Positions 34,650 to 42,889 of a stretch of DNA of 64,000 nt are shown piece after piece (position 1 is the stretch's first letter; each line of letters begins with the position of its first letter). The DNA comes from Branchiibius sp. NY16-3462-2 (GTDB lineage Bacteria > Actinomycetota > Actinomycetes > Actinomycetales > Dermatophilaceae). Where the stretch lies: assembly GCF_001594145.1 (NCBI RefSeq), contig NZ_LVCF01000001.1, forward strand, positions 124,001 to 188,000. The letters run 5' to 3'. The notes beneath the pieces are model-generated. The model was not told the origin of the DNA. It was given only the letters and a program-made list of their open reading frames with translations, and did not search any database. Made by a program: the position numbers and the translations under genes.

Positions 34650-35855
34650 TCAACGCTGCACCAGCGTGACCGCGACCAGCGCCGCGTTGAGGATCCCCAC
34701 GAGACCCACCGCCCCCCAGGCAAATGTCGTCATGACGTTGCCGTTGACGTGGTCCCCCATCAGCGCCCGGTCGGAGGTAAAGAGGGCCAGCGGGATCAGT
34801 GCCGCCAGGATGCCGAGAGACAGCACAACCTGTGAGGCGAGCAGACCGGTGACCGGGGAGACACCAGCGGTGATCAGAACGAGGGCGGGAAGGAGGGTGA
34901 TCACGCGGCGCAGGTACGGCGAGACCCGCCTGCGCAGCAAACCGGCCATGATCGTCTCCCCGGCAGCCGTGCCCACCGCGGTCGAGACCAGGCCCGACAG
35001 CAGCAGCGCCACCAGGAACGCGATCGTCGCCCCGTGACCAACGCGGGTGGTGATCGCCCCCGCGATGGTCCCGAAGTCGTCGTCCTGCTCACCTGCCAGC
35101 GCACCTGCCCCGAAGAGCAACATCGAAACGTTCACGGCTCCGGCCAGCATCATTGCTTTGGCCACCTGCGACCTGATGTGGTGCGGCCGCTCGGGATGAT
35201 CGGCCCCCAGCCCGGAGTGCAGATAGATGGCGTGCGGCATGATCGTGGCCCCGACGATCGCGGCCGCGAGCAGCACCTGTTCGTTCCCACCGACGGTGGG
35301 CAGCAATCCCTTGGCGGCATCGACGGTCGCCGGTGGTGCCGTGACCATCCCGAGGACGAAGGCCGCTCCGATGATCAGCAGCGAGGTCGCCGCCACCGCT
35401 TCCAACGCGGCCTCGCCCAGCCGGTCCCGCAACGCCAGAATCGCCATTCCGATCGCGCCAGCCGCTAGCGCAGCCGCCAGCATGGGCACGTCGAAGAGGA
35501 GATGCAGTGCGACCGATGCCCCGATGACCTCGGCGAGATCAGTTGCCATGGCGACGATCTCGGCCTGCGCCCAGTAGGCACGCCGACCAACAGGTCCCAG
35601 CCGCTCCCGTATCAGCGAAGGCAATGACTGCCCGGTCGCCGCACCCAACTTGGCCGACAGGTACTGCATCGGCGCGGCCACCGCACTGGCCAACACGACG
35701 ACCCACAGCAGTGAATATCCGAACCGGGCCCCTGCGGAGGTGTTGGCCGCGATGTTGCCCGGGTCGACGTACGCAATGGCTGCCACGAACGCGGGACCGA
35801 GGGTCAGGCTGCCCCTGCGCCACCGGCGCAGGGGCAGCGGTATTGAGTCAGACAT
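34650..35855 (-). CDS. mntH: Nramp-family divalent metal (Mn2+) transporter
   Basis: 401 residues and about eleven membrane segments. Both Nramp metal-site motifs are intact: AYVDPGNIAAN in the first helix and MPHAIYLHSGL in the sixth. Proton-driven Mn2+ import is the usual job of bacterial MntH; some members also move Fe2+. The start lies only 6 nt after the nrdB stop on the same strand, so it is almost surely the third gene of the nrdA-nrdB-mntH operon. Since this NrdB looks like a Mn/Fe enzyme, the link is meaningful. A cobalamin riboswitch heads the operon and should control mntH as well unless an internal promoter exists. Confidence 0.93.
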   Translation of the reverse strand: MSDSIPLPLRRWRRGSLTLGPAFVAAIAYVDPGNIAANTSAGARFGYSLLWVVVLASAVAAPMQYLSAKLGAATGQSLPSLIRERLGPVGRRAYWAQAEIVAMATDLAEVIGASVALHLLFDVPMLAAALAAGAIGMAILALRDRLGEAALEAVAATSLLIIGAAFVLGMVTAPPATVDAAKGLLPTVGGNEQVLLAAAIVGATIMPHAIYLHSGLGADHPERPHHIRSQVAKAMMLAGAVNVSMLLFGAGALAGEQDDDFGTIAGAITTRVGHGATIAFLVALLLSGLVSTAVGTAAGETIMAGLLRRRVSPYLRRVITLLPALVLITAGVSPVTGLLASQVVLSLGILAALIPLALFTSDRALMGDHVNGNVMTTFAWGAVGLVGILNAALVAVTLVQR

Positions 35856-35861
35856 GGTCGG

Positions 35862-36851
35862 TCATGAGCCGACCTTCGCGTCCACCTCGTAGCTGGTGTT
35901 GATCGACTCGAAGAAGTTGACCAACTGCAACGTGTCGTTCGCGGTGGCCATCCACTTAGCGGGATTGCTGACGCCCCAATGAGGTTCGAAGCCCAACTCC
36001 TCCAGGCGCCGGTCCGCCAGATACTGCACGTAGGTGTTGATGTAGTCGGCGTTGAGCCCCAGGATGCCGCCGGGCAGCAGGTCCCGGTTGTAGGCGGACT
36101 CCATCTCCACCGCGTCCAGGATCATCTGCCGGATCTCGTCGGCGAACTCCTGCGTCTGCAGATCAGGGTTCTCTTCCAGCACCGTCAGGATCAGATTGAT
36201 CCCGAACTTCAGGTGCAACGACTCATCGCGCACGATCCAGTCGATCAGCGAGCCGAAGTTGCGCAACAGGTTCCGCTGCCGGAAGCTCAGCGCGACCATG
36301 AAGCCGCTGTAGAACCAGATCCCCTCCAGCACAACGTTGTACGCCACCAGGTTGCGCACGAAGTCGCGCTTGCCCTCAGTGGTGGTGATGTCCAGCTGGG
36401 TGCTCGCCATCCGCTCGATGAACTTCACCTCGAAGGCCTCCTTGGCGGCCATCGACGGGATGTCGACGTGCGCGCTGTACGCCTCGTCGCGGTCGATCGG
36501 GAAGGTCTCCAGCACGTACTCGAACGCCATGCAGTGGTTGGCCTCCTCCCACATCTGTTTCGCGAGGTAGAGGTGGCCCTCGGGTGCGTTGATGTAGGGG
36601 TAGACACCGAACGCCAGCGCCTTGTTGACCAGCAACTCGTTGGGGTTGAAGTAGCTCATCAGGAACGTGACCGCGTGCCGCTCCTGCTCGGTCATCCGCT
36701 CGAAGTCGGCCAGGTCCTCCCCCAGCTGCACCTCGTGCGGGAACCACGTGTTGGCGACCGCCTGGTTGTAGAGGTCGTAGGCCCACTGGTAGCGAATCGG
36801 CTTGAGCAGCAGGCCGTCCTGGATACCGGTACCGAGAATTGTCATTGGCAT
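35862..36851 (-). CDS. nrdB: Ribonucleotide reductase beta subunit, class Ic type (radical Tyr replaced by Phe)
   Basis: 329 residues. It should house the metal centre that starts nucleotide reduction in NrdA. All six ligand positions are filled: Glu72, Glu103, His106, Glu176, Glu210 and His213. The residue four after the first His, where class Ia/Ib enzymes have the radical Tyr (NHCMAF), is Phe110. The first ligand is Glu instead of Asp. Ligand spacings of 31, 73 and 34 are, from memory, those of the Chlamydia trachomatis Mn/Fe enzyme. Tyr321 near the C-terminus is retained for radical transfer. It overlaps the nrdA end by 10 bp. Confidence 0.95.
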   Translation of the reverse strand: MPMTILGTGIQDGLLLKPIRYQWAYDLYNQAVANTWFPHEVQLGEDLADFERMTEQERHAVTFLMSYFNPNELLVNKALAFGVYPYINAPEGHLYLAKQMWEEANHCMAFEYVLETFPIDRDEAYSAHVDIPSMAAKEAFEVKFIERMASTQLDITTTEGKRDFVRNLVAYNVVLEGIWFYSGFMVALSFRQRNLLRNFGSLIDWIVRDESLHLKFGINLILTVLEENPDLQTQEFADEIRQMILDAVEMESAYNRDLLPGGILGLNADYINTYVQYLADRRLEELGFEPHWGVSNPAKWMATANDTLQLVNFFESINTSYEVDAKVGS

Positions 36852-39358
36852 GCCTCGCAGTTCAAGAGTTCCTGGGGGTCGGTCGGGCAGACCAGACCTT
36901 CGATCACTTCGGGTACGTCGATCGCTGGCTTCTCATCGATCGTCACCACCTGCGGTGGTGGGGTGGGCGCCTTCTCCGGCGCAGTCTTCTTGGCGAAGCC
37001 GAAGCCGCCGCCGCTACGGCCGGACGCCTCGGTCTTGTTCACCTTCACCGTCGACTGCTCGGCGGTGTGCCGCGGCTTCATGTGCAGGTAATAGGTCGTC
37101 TTCACACCCTTGCGCCACGCATCGACGTAGAGCTCGGCCATCGCACCGACGTCCCTGGACTCTAGATAGATGTTCCGGCTGATCGCCTGGTCGATCCACT
37201 TCTGCGCCCGCGATGCAATGACCAGGTAGGCGTCCGGCGGCAGTTGGAACGAGGTCTGATAGGTGGTCAACAGGTCCTCGGGGATTCCGGGAACAGCCGA
37301 CAGATCACCCTGGGCCCGCAACAACTCCTCGCGGACCTGCTCCCAGAGGCCCCGCTCCTGTAATGCCGCGACCAGGTTGCGATTGACCTCCAAGAACTTG
37401 CCCGCAGAGGTGGCCCGCGAAAACAGTTGCGAGAACTGCGGATCCAGACCGGGCGTGGTGCCGGCGACCAGTCCGATGGAAGCCGTGGGAGCGATGGCCA
37501 TCAGGGTGGCGTTGCGGACCCCTTGCCGCACCTTGGTGCGCAGAGCGTCCCAGTCCAGGCGCGCCGTACGGTCGACGTCGACGGGCACACCGCGGCGCTG
37601 CTCCAACACCTCGAGGGTGTCGAACGGCACCAGCCCCTTCGACCAACCGGACCCCTCGAAGTTGGGGTAGGCGCCGCGCTCGGCGGCCAGGTCGCAGGAG
37701 GTGTCGATCGCATGCCAGGCGATGAACTCGGTGACCTCGTCGATCAGATCGGCGGCCTCCGGTGAGGCGTAGGACAGGCCCAGTCGCTCGACGACATCGG
37801 TGAATCCCATCAGGCCGAGACCGATCGCGCGGTTCTGGCTGTTGGAGTGCTCCGACTGCTGCACCGACGACTTGGTGATGTCGATCAGGTTGTCCAACTG
37901 CCGCACGGCGAGGCGCGTGGACTCCGCGAGTCGGTCCCAATCCCATTGTCCCTCAACGAGATGGCGTGACAGGTTGATCGAGGCCAGGTTGCACACTGAC
38001 ACGTTGTCGCGGTCCTGCGGCAGGGTGATCTCGGTGCACAGGTTGCTCAGATGGATCGTGCCGGTGTTGTCGTTGAGGGCCCGCTGGTTGATGGTGTCCT
38101 TCCACGTCAGCCACGGGTGGGAGGTCGTCTGCAGGGAGACCAGGATCGCCTTCCACTGCTCCTTGGCGCGCACCTTCTTGAAGGACCGCAGACCGCCGCG
38201 TTCAGCGAGGGCGACATACTCGGCGTACCGCCGGGAGAAATCGTCGCCGACCAACTCGACCAAGTCGGGCGTCTCTAGCGGGTCGAAGAGATACCAATCG
38301 TCATCAGCGACAACACGTTTCATGAACTCGTCGCTGATCCAGACCGCGGTGTTCGCCGTGCGGGTGCGCCGGTAGGGGTCGCCGGCGTTCTGCCGCAGGT
38401 CGAGGAACTGCGGGAAGTCCAGGTGCCAGTTCTCCATGTAGAAGCACAGCGCGCCGAACTTCTTGCCACCCCGCGACACCGCTCGCAGGATCGAGTCGAT
38501 CGTGTGCATGAACGGGATCGGCCCGGTCGAGGCGGTGTTGTTGGACCGGATCGGGCTGCCCTCCGAGCGCAGCTTGGTGACCGAAAGCCCAATGCCACCA
38601 GTGCCTTTGGTCAGCCACATCACGTCACGCATCGACGTCGCGATGTGCTCGATATCGTCGTCCATCTGCATGACGAAGCAGTTGGACAGCTGCGGTGTCT
38701 GCGTGCCGGCGTTGACCAAGGTCGATCCGGCCGCGAGGTAATCGAGCGAGGCCATCTTCCGGTAGAAGCCGATCGCGGCCTTCGTGGGTTCGGTCTCGTT
38801 GACCGACAGGCCCATAGCGACTCGCATCCAGAAGTAGGCCGGGACCTCGATCGGGTGACGACGCGCGTCGGTCGCCATGTACCGGTTGCGGAGGGTGACG
38901 ATGCCGATGTAGCGCAACCCTTCGTCCAGTTGCGGATCGAGCGCTGCCGCAAGGCTTTCCAGGTCGTAGGTGGTCGCCAGGCGCTTGTCGAAGAGGCCGT
39001 CCTCGACGCCCTGGCGGACATAGCCCGGGAAGCGTGCCTGGTGCAGCAGCGCCAACTCGGTGTCGGTTTCGAAATCGCCGAGCACCTTCTTGTAGATCGT
39101 CTTCAGCAGCAACCGGCTGGCGATGACGTCGAAGTCCGGGTCGTCCTTGACGTTCTGCACCGCGACGTTGATCGCGGCCTCGTCCAGTTGCTGGGTGGTG
39201 ATCCCGTCAAAGAGCGTGATCGCCAACTCCGAGGCGATCTGCATGGTCTTGGCCATCGCATCCGGCAGGCCGGTGGCCGCCCGTTCGATGGCCCGGTTGA
39301 TGCGATCCGCGTCGTACGGCTCGCGCGTGCCGTCGCGTTTGGTGACGTGAAGTGTCAC
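36842..39358 (-). CDS. nrdA: Ribonucleoside-diphosphate reductase alpha subunit (class I)
   Basis: 838 residues from the GTG at 39358, chosen because the conserved ATP-cone begins right there (TLHVTKRDGTREPYDADRI); the longer frame upstream runs into the riboswitch. Catalytic parts are visible: TPQLSNCFV and VSVCNLASINLS (redox cysteines), HLSNLCTEI (thiyl-radical Cys with Asn and Glu), PTASIGLVAGTTPG, and the Tyr pair in VKTTYYLHMKPR that relays the radical from NrdB. The last residues, LLNCEACQ, hold the CxxC that is re-reduced by thioredoxin. The N-terminal ATP cone implies dATP feedback control. Transcription is likely set by the cobalamin riboswitch upstream. Confidence 0.96.
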   Translation of the reverse strand: MTLHVTKRDGTREPYDADRINRAIERAATGLPDAMAKTMQIASELAITLFDGITTQQLDEAAINVAVQNVKDDPDFDVIASRLLLKTIYKKVLGDFETDTELALLHQARFPGYVRQGVEDGLFDKRLATTYDLESLAAALDPQLDEGLRYIGIVTLRNRYMATDARRHPIEVPAYFWMRVAMGLSVNETEPTKAAIGFYRKMASLDYLAAGSTLVNAGTQTPQLSNCFVMQMDDDIEHIATSMRDVMWLTKGTGGIGLSVTKLRSEGSPIRSNNTASTGPIPFMHTIDSILRAVSRGGKKFGALCFYMENWHLDFPQFLDLRQNAGDPYRRTRTANTAVWISDEFMKRVVADDDWYLFDPLETPDLVELVGDDFSRRYAEYVALAERGGLRSFKKVRAKEQWKAILVSLQTTSHPWLTWKDTINQRALNDNTGTIHLSNLCTEITLPQDRDNVSVCNLASINLSRHLVEGQWDWDRLAESTRLAVRQLDNLIDITKSSVQQSEHSNSQNRAIGLGLMGFTDVVERLGLSYASPEAADLIDEVTEFIAWHAIDTSCDLAAERGAYPNFEGSGWSKGLVPFDTLEVLEQRRGVPVDVDRTARLDWDALRTKVRQGVRNATLMAIAPTASIGLVAGTTPGLDPQFSQLFSRATSAGKFLEVNRNLVAALQERGLWEQVREELLRAQGDLSAVPGIPEDLLTTYQTSFQLPPDAYLVIASRAQKWIDQAISRNIYLESRDVGAMAELYVDAWRKGVKTTYYLHMKPRHTAEQSTVKVNKTEASGRSGGGFGFAKKTAPEKAPTPPPQVVTIDEKPAIDVPEVIEGLVCPTDPQELLNCEACQ

Positions 39359-39492
39359 GTGCGTTCTTCTCTCCCTCGAAGTGCGCTCACGGTTGCGCAA
39401 GGGAGGGGGAAGGTACGGCGCGTGGCAGCGATCGACGTACCTGCCCGGCTCGTCCCACGAAAGCCGCAAGCACCCCACCGCAGGCTGCGGCA

Positions 39493-39645
39493 GGGGCAAT
39501 GGCAGGTCTTCGGACTCGTGACTGTGCGGGTCTCACCGCGCCTACCGGCCGTCGCTTCCCAGGTCACCCAGTGCTGATGACGGCTTTCGTCCTCACATAC
39601 CGCTGCGGGGCAGTGCCGGAATCTCGCCGGCTTCCCTCTTGCCCC
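39493..39645 (-). ncRNA. Cobalamin (B12) riboswitch aptamer upstream of nrdA
   Basis: On the minus strand the core elements occur in the right order: a GGGAAGCCGG segment, then GATTCCGGCACTGCCCCGC, then a second GGGAAG, and finally the B12 box AGTCCGAAGACCTGCC (39516-39501). The box matches 14 of 16 bases of AGTCAGGAGACCTGCC. The closing stem pairs ggggcaa (39645-39639) with ttgcccc (39499-39493). It lies about 135 nt before the nrdA start. By analogy with Streptomyces, B12 binding should shut off this class I enzyme in favour of a B12-dependent class II reductase. Confidence 0.9.
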
Positions 39646-39681
39646 TCCCCACTCATCGCGGGGAGGACCACTGCGTGCGCC

Positions 39682-39710
39682 ACACTATCTAGTGGTCAGG
39701 TCGCTGACAA
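39682..39710 (-). promoter_or_regulatory. Sigma70-type promoter for the riboswitch-nrdA-nrdB-mntH unit
   Basis: On the minus strand a -35 TTGTCA (39710-39705) and a -10 TAGTGT (39687-39682) are separated by exactly 17 nt, about 30 nt upstream of the riboswitch. No other promoter-like sequence this good is seen before nrdA. Confidence 0.7.
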
Positions 39711-39799
39711 CCCCTAGATGCAGTGTTTCGGCGTGTCGAATCACACCGATGTCATTTTCGCAGGTCACAGCGCCTGCTGTTCTGCCACCCTCCCGATCA

Positions 39800-39879
39800 A
39801 GGTTTTAGGAGATATCCAGCTTTTGGGAGACGCCGCCACAAGAGATCCCCTCCTGCAACCTCGATAGCTCCCGCAACCT
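39800..39879. repeat. Imperfect palindrome A, downstream of the DUF559 gene
   Basis: Left arm 39800-39830 and right arm 39851-39879 pair imperfectly over about 29 bp around a ~20 nt loop. Each arm is two 18-nt-period copies of a unit like aggttttaggagatatcc. The same unit builds palindrome B at 40772-40859 on the other side of the gene. It lies 18 bp past the gene's stop codon. It could act as a terminator for the gene, but its repeat structure suggests a mobile or binding-site element. Confidence 0.75.
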
Positions 39880-39896
39880 CGCGGCCAAAAGTGCCA

Positions 39897-40715
39897 TCAG
39901 GCCACATGAAGCCGTTGGGCCACCGCCTGCATGATCAGGTGCTGCACACTCGGCCAGTCGTTCATGACCTGCTGATAGCTGACCCGGATCACGGTGTAGC
40001 CCAGCAGCCGCAGCCGCGCGTCATGAGCAATGTCCTTCTGGCGCTGCTTGGGATCGTCGTGGTGTGCGCCATCGATCTGCAGGACCAAGCGATCGCCGAT
40101 GAGCAGGTCGACCCAGTGACCCGCGATCCAGGTCTGCTGCACGATCCGCAGCTTCAGCCACCGGAGCCGATCCACGGCGATGGTCTCCAACCCAGAGTCC
40201 GCCCACTGCGCGGCCACATCGAAGACGGCACGCGCGCGAGGCGGCAGCGCGAGTCGGGCCACCGCTTCGGGCATCAGAAGTTTGCGACGAAAGGCCCCTT
40301 CCCAGGCGGCAAGTGCATTCTCATGGGACTGGCATTGCGCGACCAGGACGAGGGCGTTCTCGAGGGAGTCAACGGCCGCATCTGGATGACGGCTCAGCAC
40401 CGGCGCCGACCAGTGACTGACACACCCCGGCACGGTGCTGCGGTGGCCCTGCGCGGCTATGTGCAACTGCGTCTCGTCGAACACCCACAAGCCTTGTCGC
40501 GCTGCTTCACTGACGCACGTCAGGATGCCGTAGGCCCGCACCGCCCGAATGATCCTGCGGTCGACGTCGGCGACGGCGACCCAGCCCTTCCGCACGCGGT
40601 GAATTCGCCGTTGCTGTATCGCCCGCCGGATCTGGTGCTCGCTGAAGCCGGCCGCGGTCAAGGTGCGAGTAGGCACTATCCCGCCCGATCGGCGTACCTG
40701 CTGGTCTATGTCCAT
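39897..40715 (-). CDS. AbiEi-like N-terminal domain plus DUF559 (Vsr-like) endonuclease domain
   Basis: 272 residues from ATG 40715 (a longer frame to 40757 runs further toward palindrome B). The N-terminal ~60 residues (QQVRRSGGIVPTRTLTAAGF and IRRAIQQRRIHRVRKGWVAV) form a winged-helix like that of AbiEi antitoxins. The C-terminal part carries the DUF559/Vsr nuclease core: VDLLIGDRLVLQIDGAHH, then DIAHDARLRLLGYTVIRV. Such proteins are common in actinobacteria and often suspected of roles in defence or DNA repair; no function is established here. No toxin partner lies next to it. It is bracketed by related palindromes at 39800-39879 and 40772-40859. Confidence 0.75.
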   Translation of the reverse strand: MDIDQQVRRSGGIVPTRTLTAAGFSEHQIRRAIQQRRIHRVRKGWVAVADVDRRIIRAVRAYGILTCVSEAARQGLWVFDETQLHIAAQGHRSTVPGCVSHWSAPVLSRHPDAAVDSLENALVLVAQCQSHENALAAWEGAFRRKLLMPEAVARLALPPRARAVFDVAAQWADSGLETIAVDRLRWLKLRIVQQTWIAGHWVDLLIGDRLVLQIDGAHHDDPKQRQKDIAHDARLRLLGYTVIRVSYQQVMNDWPSVQHLIMQAVAQRLHVA

Positions 40716-40771
40716 CCAGGCACGATGCTGCAGATCGCATGCGCTGCGCTGAGCCACCTGTGGACATCCCG

Positions 40772-40859
40772 CCCGAGGTTCTGGGAGACATTCAGGTTCC
40801 AGGAGCCGCTAATGGCAGTTGGCTCCTCCCACAACCTCGATACCTCCCAGAACCTCGGG
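40772..40859. repeat. Palindrome B, upstream of the DUF559 gene
   Basis: Left arm 40772-40807 and right arm 40821-40859 with a 13-nt loop; the outer 16 bp (cccgaggttctgggag and its complement) pair perfectly. Each arm holds two copies of the 18-nt-period unit seen in palindrome A. It begins 57 bp upstream of the DUF559 start. The rest of the 305 bp gap (40860-41020) must hold the promoter of the ABC-transporter operon; I see no other element in it. Confidence 0.8.
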
Positions 40860-41020
40860 AGCGGAGGTCGGGAGGGGGCTGGGACGCAGGTGCGAATTCG
40901 CAGGGACGGTGTTACGGGCAGATCACAACCCGCGCGGCAACGCTCCCCGTAGCGCCGCAGGGTGTCAGGATCGGGGGAACGACCGTCACGGTCGATGTGC
41001 CGATCTTCAAGGAGCAGTAA

Positions 41021-41941
41021 ATGCGTAGCATCACCAAAGCCACGGGTCTGAGCGCCGTTACCGCGGTTGCCCTCATGACCGCGCTGTCCGCGTGTGGGTC
41101 CGACAGCCTCAACACGGGAAGCACTGGCTCCGGTTCCCCCACCGCCAACGTGACCACCGGGGGCGCCGACTCCAGCCTCGCCGCAATGGTCCCCGCGGAC
41201 ATCAAGGCCAAGGGCACGCTCACCGTTGGATCCGATGGCTCCTACGCGCCCAACGAGTACCTCGAGGGCGGCACCAAGCTGGTCGGGATGGACGTCGACC
41301 TGTTCAACGCAGCGCTGGCCAAGCTGGGGCTGAAGGCGAACTGGCAGAACGCCAACTTCGACACTCTCATCCTGGGCGTCACCTCCGGCAAGTACGACGC
41401 TGCGGCCTCCTCGTTCACCATCAACGCCGAGCGCATGAAGCAGGTCAACATGATCAGCTACTTCACCGCCGGTAGCCAGTGGGTCACCGCCAAGGGCAAC
41501 CCCAACAAGGTCGACCCGGACAACGCCTGCGGGCTGTCCGTCGGTGTGCAGAAGGGCACCGTCCAGGTCGATGACCTGACCGCTCGCAGCAAGAAGTGCA
41601 CGGCAGCCGGCAAGGAGGGCATCACCCAGGTGGTCGAGCAGGACCAGTCCAAGGTGACGGCCGACCTGATCAGCGGCAAGGTCCAGGCGATGGTCGCCGA
41701 CTCCCCGGTCGCGCTCTACGCGGTGAAGCAGACCGGCGACAAGCTGGAGGCCGTGGGCAAGATCTACGACTCTGCCCCCTACGGCATCGTCGTGGCCAAG
41801 GACCAGACTGACTTCGCCAAGGCGATCGCGGCTGCGTTCACGGCGATGGACAAGGACGGCAGCTACAAGCAGATCCTGGCCAAGTGGGGTCAGGAGTCCG
41901 GGGCGATCACGACGTTCGAGGTCAACCCCAGTGTCAGCTGA
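41021..41941 (+). CDS. Amino-acid ABC transporter substrate-binding lipoprotein
   Basis: 306 residues. The signal peptide ends in the lipobox LSAC (residues 22-25), and a Gly/Ser/Thr linker follows. The family 3 solute-binding fold is clear: GTLTVGSDGSYAPNEY, LVGMDVDLFNAAL, SGKYDAAASSFTINAERMKQV and PYGIVVAKDQTDF. Cys residues in DPDNACGLSVGVQ and SKKC may form a disulphide, as seen in cystine/polar amino-acid binders. GGAGCAG precedes the start. It is the first gene of a three-gene importer operon; the actual amino acid is unknown. Confidence 0.92.
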   Translation: MRSITKATGLSAVTAVALMTALSACGSDSLNTGSTGSGSPTANVTTGGADSSLAAMVPADIKAKGTLTVGSDGSYAPNEYLEGGTKLVGMDVDLFNAALAKLGLKANWQNANFDTLILGVTSGKYDAAASSFTINAERMKQVNMISYFTAGSQWVTAKGNPNKVDPDNACGLSVGVQKGTVQVDDLTARSKKCTAAGKEGITQVVEQDQSKVTADLISGKVQAMVADSPVALYAVKQTGDKLEAVGKIYDSAPYGIVVAKDQTDFAKAIAAAFTAMDKDGSYKQILAKWGQESGAITTFEVNPSVS

Positions 41942-42887
41942 CCCCATGATGACGACGGACCGGCCGGGCGAGATCGACGCCCGGCCGGTCCGGCATCCGT
42001 GGCGCTGGGTCGCTCTGGCGATCATCGCCGTCCTCGTGGCGATGATGATCTCCTCGTTCGTCACCAACCCCCGATGGGACTGGGGTTTCGTCGGCACGGT
42101 GATGAACTACAAGCCGGTCCTGCAGGGACTGGTGCAAGGCACCATCGTCGGCACGATCGGCGCCATGATCATCGGCATCCTCGGCGGCGTGATCCTCGCG
42201 ATCATGCGGCTGTCGGAGAACCCGGTGCTGCGCGGTGTGGCGTTCATCTACACCTGGTTCTTCCGGGCCATCCCCCGCCTTGTGCTCCTGGTGATGCTCG
42301 GTGCGGGCGTCGCCGTGCTGTACCCGAAGCTGGACATCGGTTTTCCCTTCGCCCAGCAGATCCTCGGCATGGACAACGCGCTGATGATCGGCACCATCAA
42401 CGTCAGCAAACTGTCCAACGGCATCATCGTCGGCATCATCGGCCTGGGCCTGTCCGAGGCGGCGTACATGGCCGAAATCGCCCGCGCCGGAATCCAATCC
42501 GTCGATCCCGGTCAGGCCGAAGCCGCCAAGGCGCTCGGCATGAGCAACGGCAAAGCCATGCGCCGGATCATCCTGCCCCAGGCAATGCGCGTCATCGTCC
42601 CGCCGACCGGGAACGAGACGATTGCCATGGTCAAGGACACCTCGCTGCTGTCCGCGGTCCCCGTCACGATGGAGTTGTGGTTCCAGGTCGAACAGGTCGC
42701 GAACCAGACCTACCGCATCGTTCCCGCGTTCGTCGCAGGTGTCATCTGGTACCTCATCATCTGCTCGATCCTCATGGTCGGCCAGTCCTATCTGGAGCGT
42801 TACTTCGGCCGCGGCTTCGGCACGGGGCCGGCAGCAGGTGCCACCAAGAGCCGGTTGCGGTTGAACTTCATCGGAGGCGACCACTGA
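41931..42887 (+). CDS. Amino-acid ABC transporter permease
   Basis: 318 residues with about five membrane segments. The HisM/GlnP-type loop [33 protein letters not shown], which docks onto the ATPase, is intact. [21 protein letters not shown] is the usual conserved helix with a slightly altered RGTPLLVQ motif. The GTG start overlaps the binding-protein gene by 11 bp; ATG 41946 is an alternative. Being the only permease, it probably works as a homodimer. Confidence 0.92.
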   Translation: MSADPMMTTDRPGEIDARPVRHPWRWVALAIIAVLVAMMISSFVTNPRWDWGFVGTVMNYKPVLQGLVQGTIVGTIGAMIIGILGGVILAIMRLSENPVLRGVAFIYTWFFRAIPRLVLLVMLGAGVAVLYPKLDIGFPFAQQILGMDNALMIGTINVSKLSNGIIVGIIGLGLSEAAYMAEIARAGIQSVDPGQAEAAKALGMSNGKAMRRIILPQAMRVIVPPTGNETIAMVKDTSLLSAVPVTMELWFQVEQVANQTYRIVPAFVAGVIWYLIICSILMVGQSYLERYFGRGFGTGPAAGATKSRLRLNFIGGDH

Positions 42888-42889
42888 CT

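Noticed and set aside
36842..39499. Longer nrdA start at 39499
   Set aside because: The added 47 residues would be read from the riboswitch leader and aptamer edge; the conserved ATP-cone begins at GTG 39358.
39352..39717. Plus-strand ORF across the nrdA leader
   Set aside because: The region is explained by the cobalamin riboswitch on the other strand; the ORF has no ribosome site or known domain.
41999..42889. N-terminal extension of the ABC ATPase reading frame
   Set aside because: It runs in another frame of the permease gene and is Arg/His-rich nonsense; the ATPase starts at ATG 42890.
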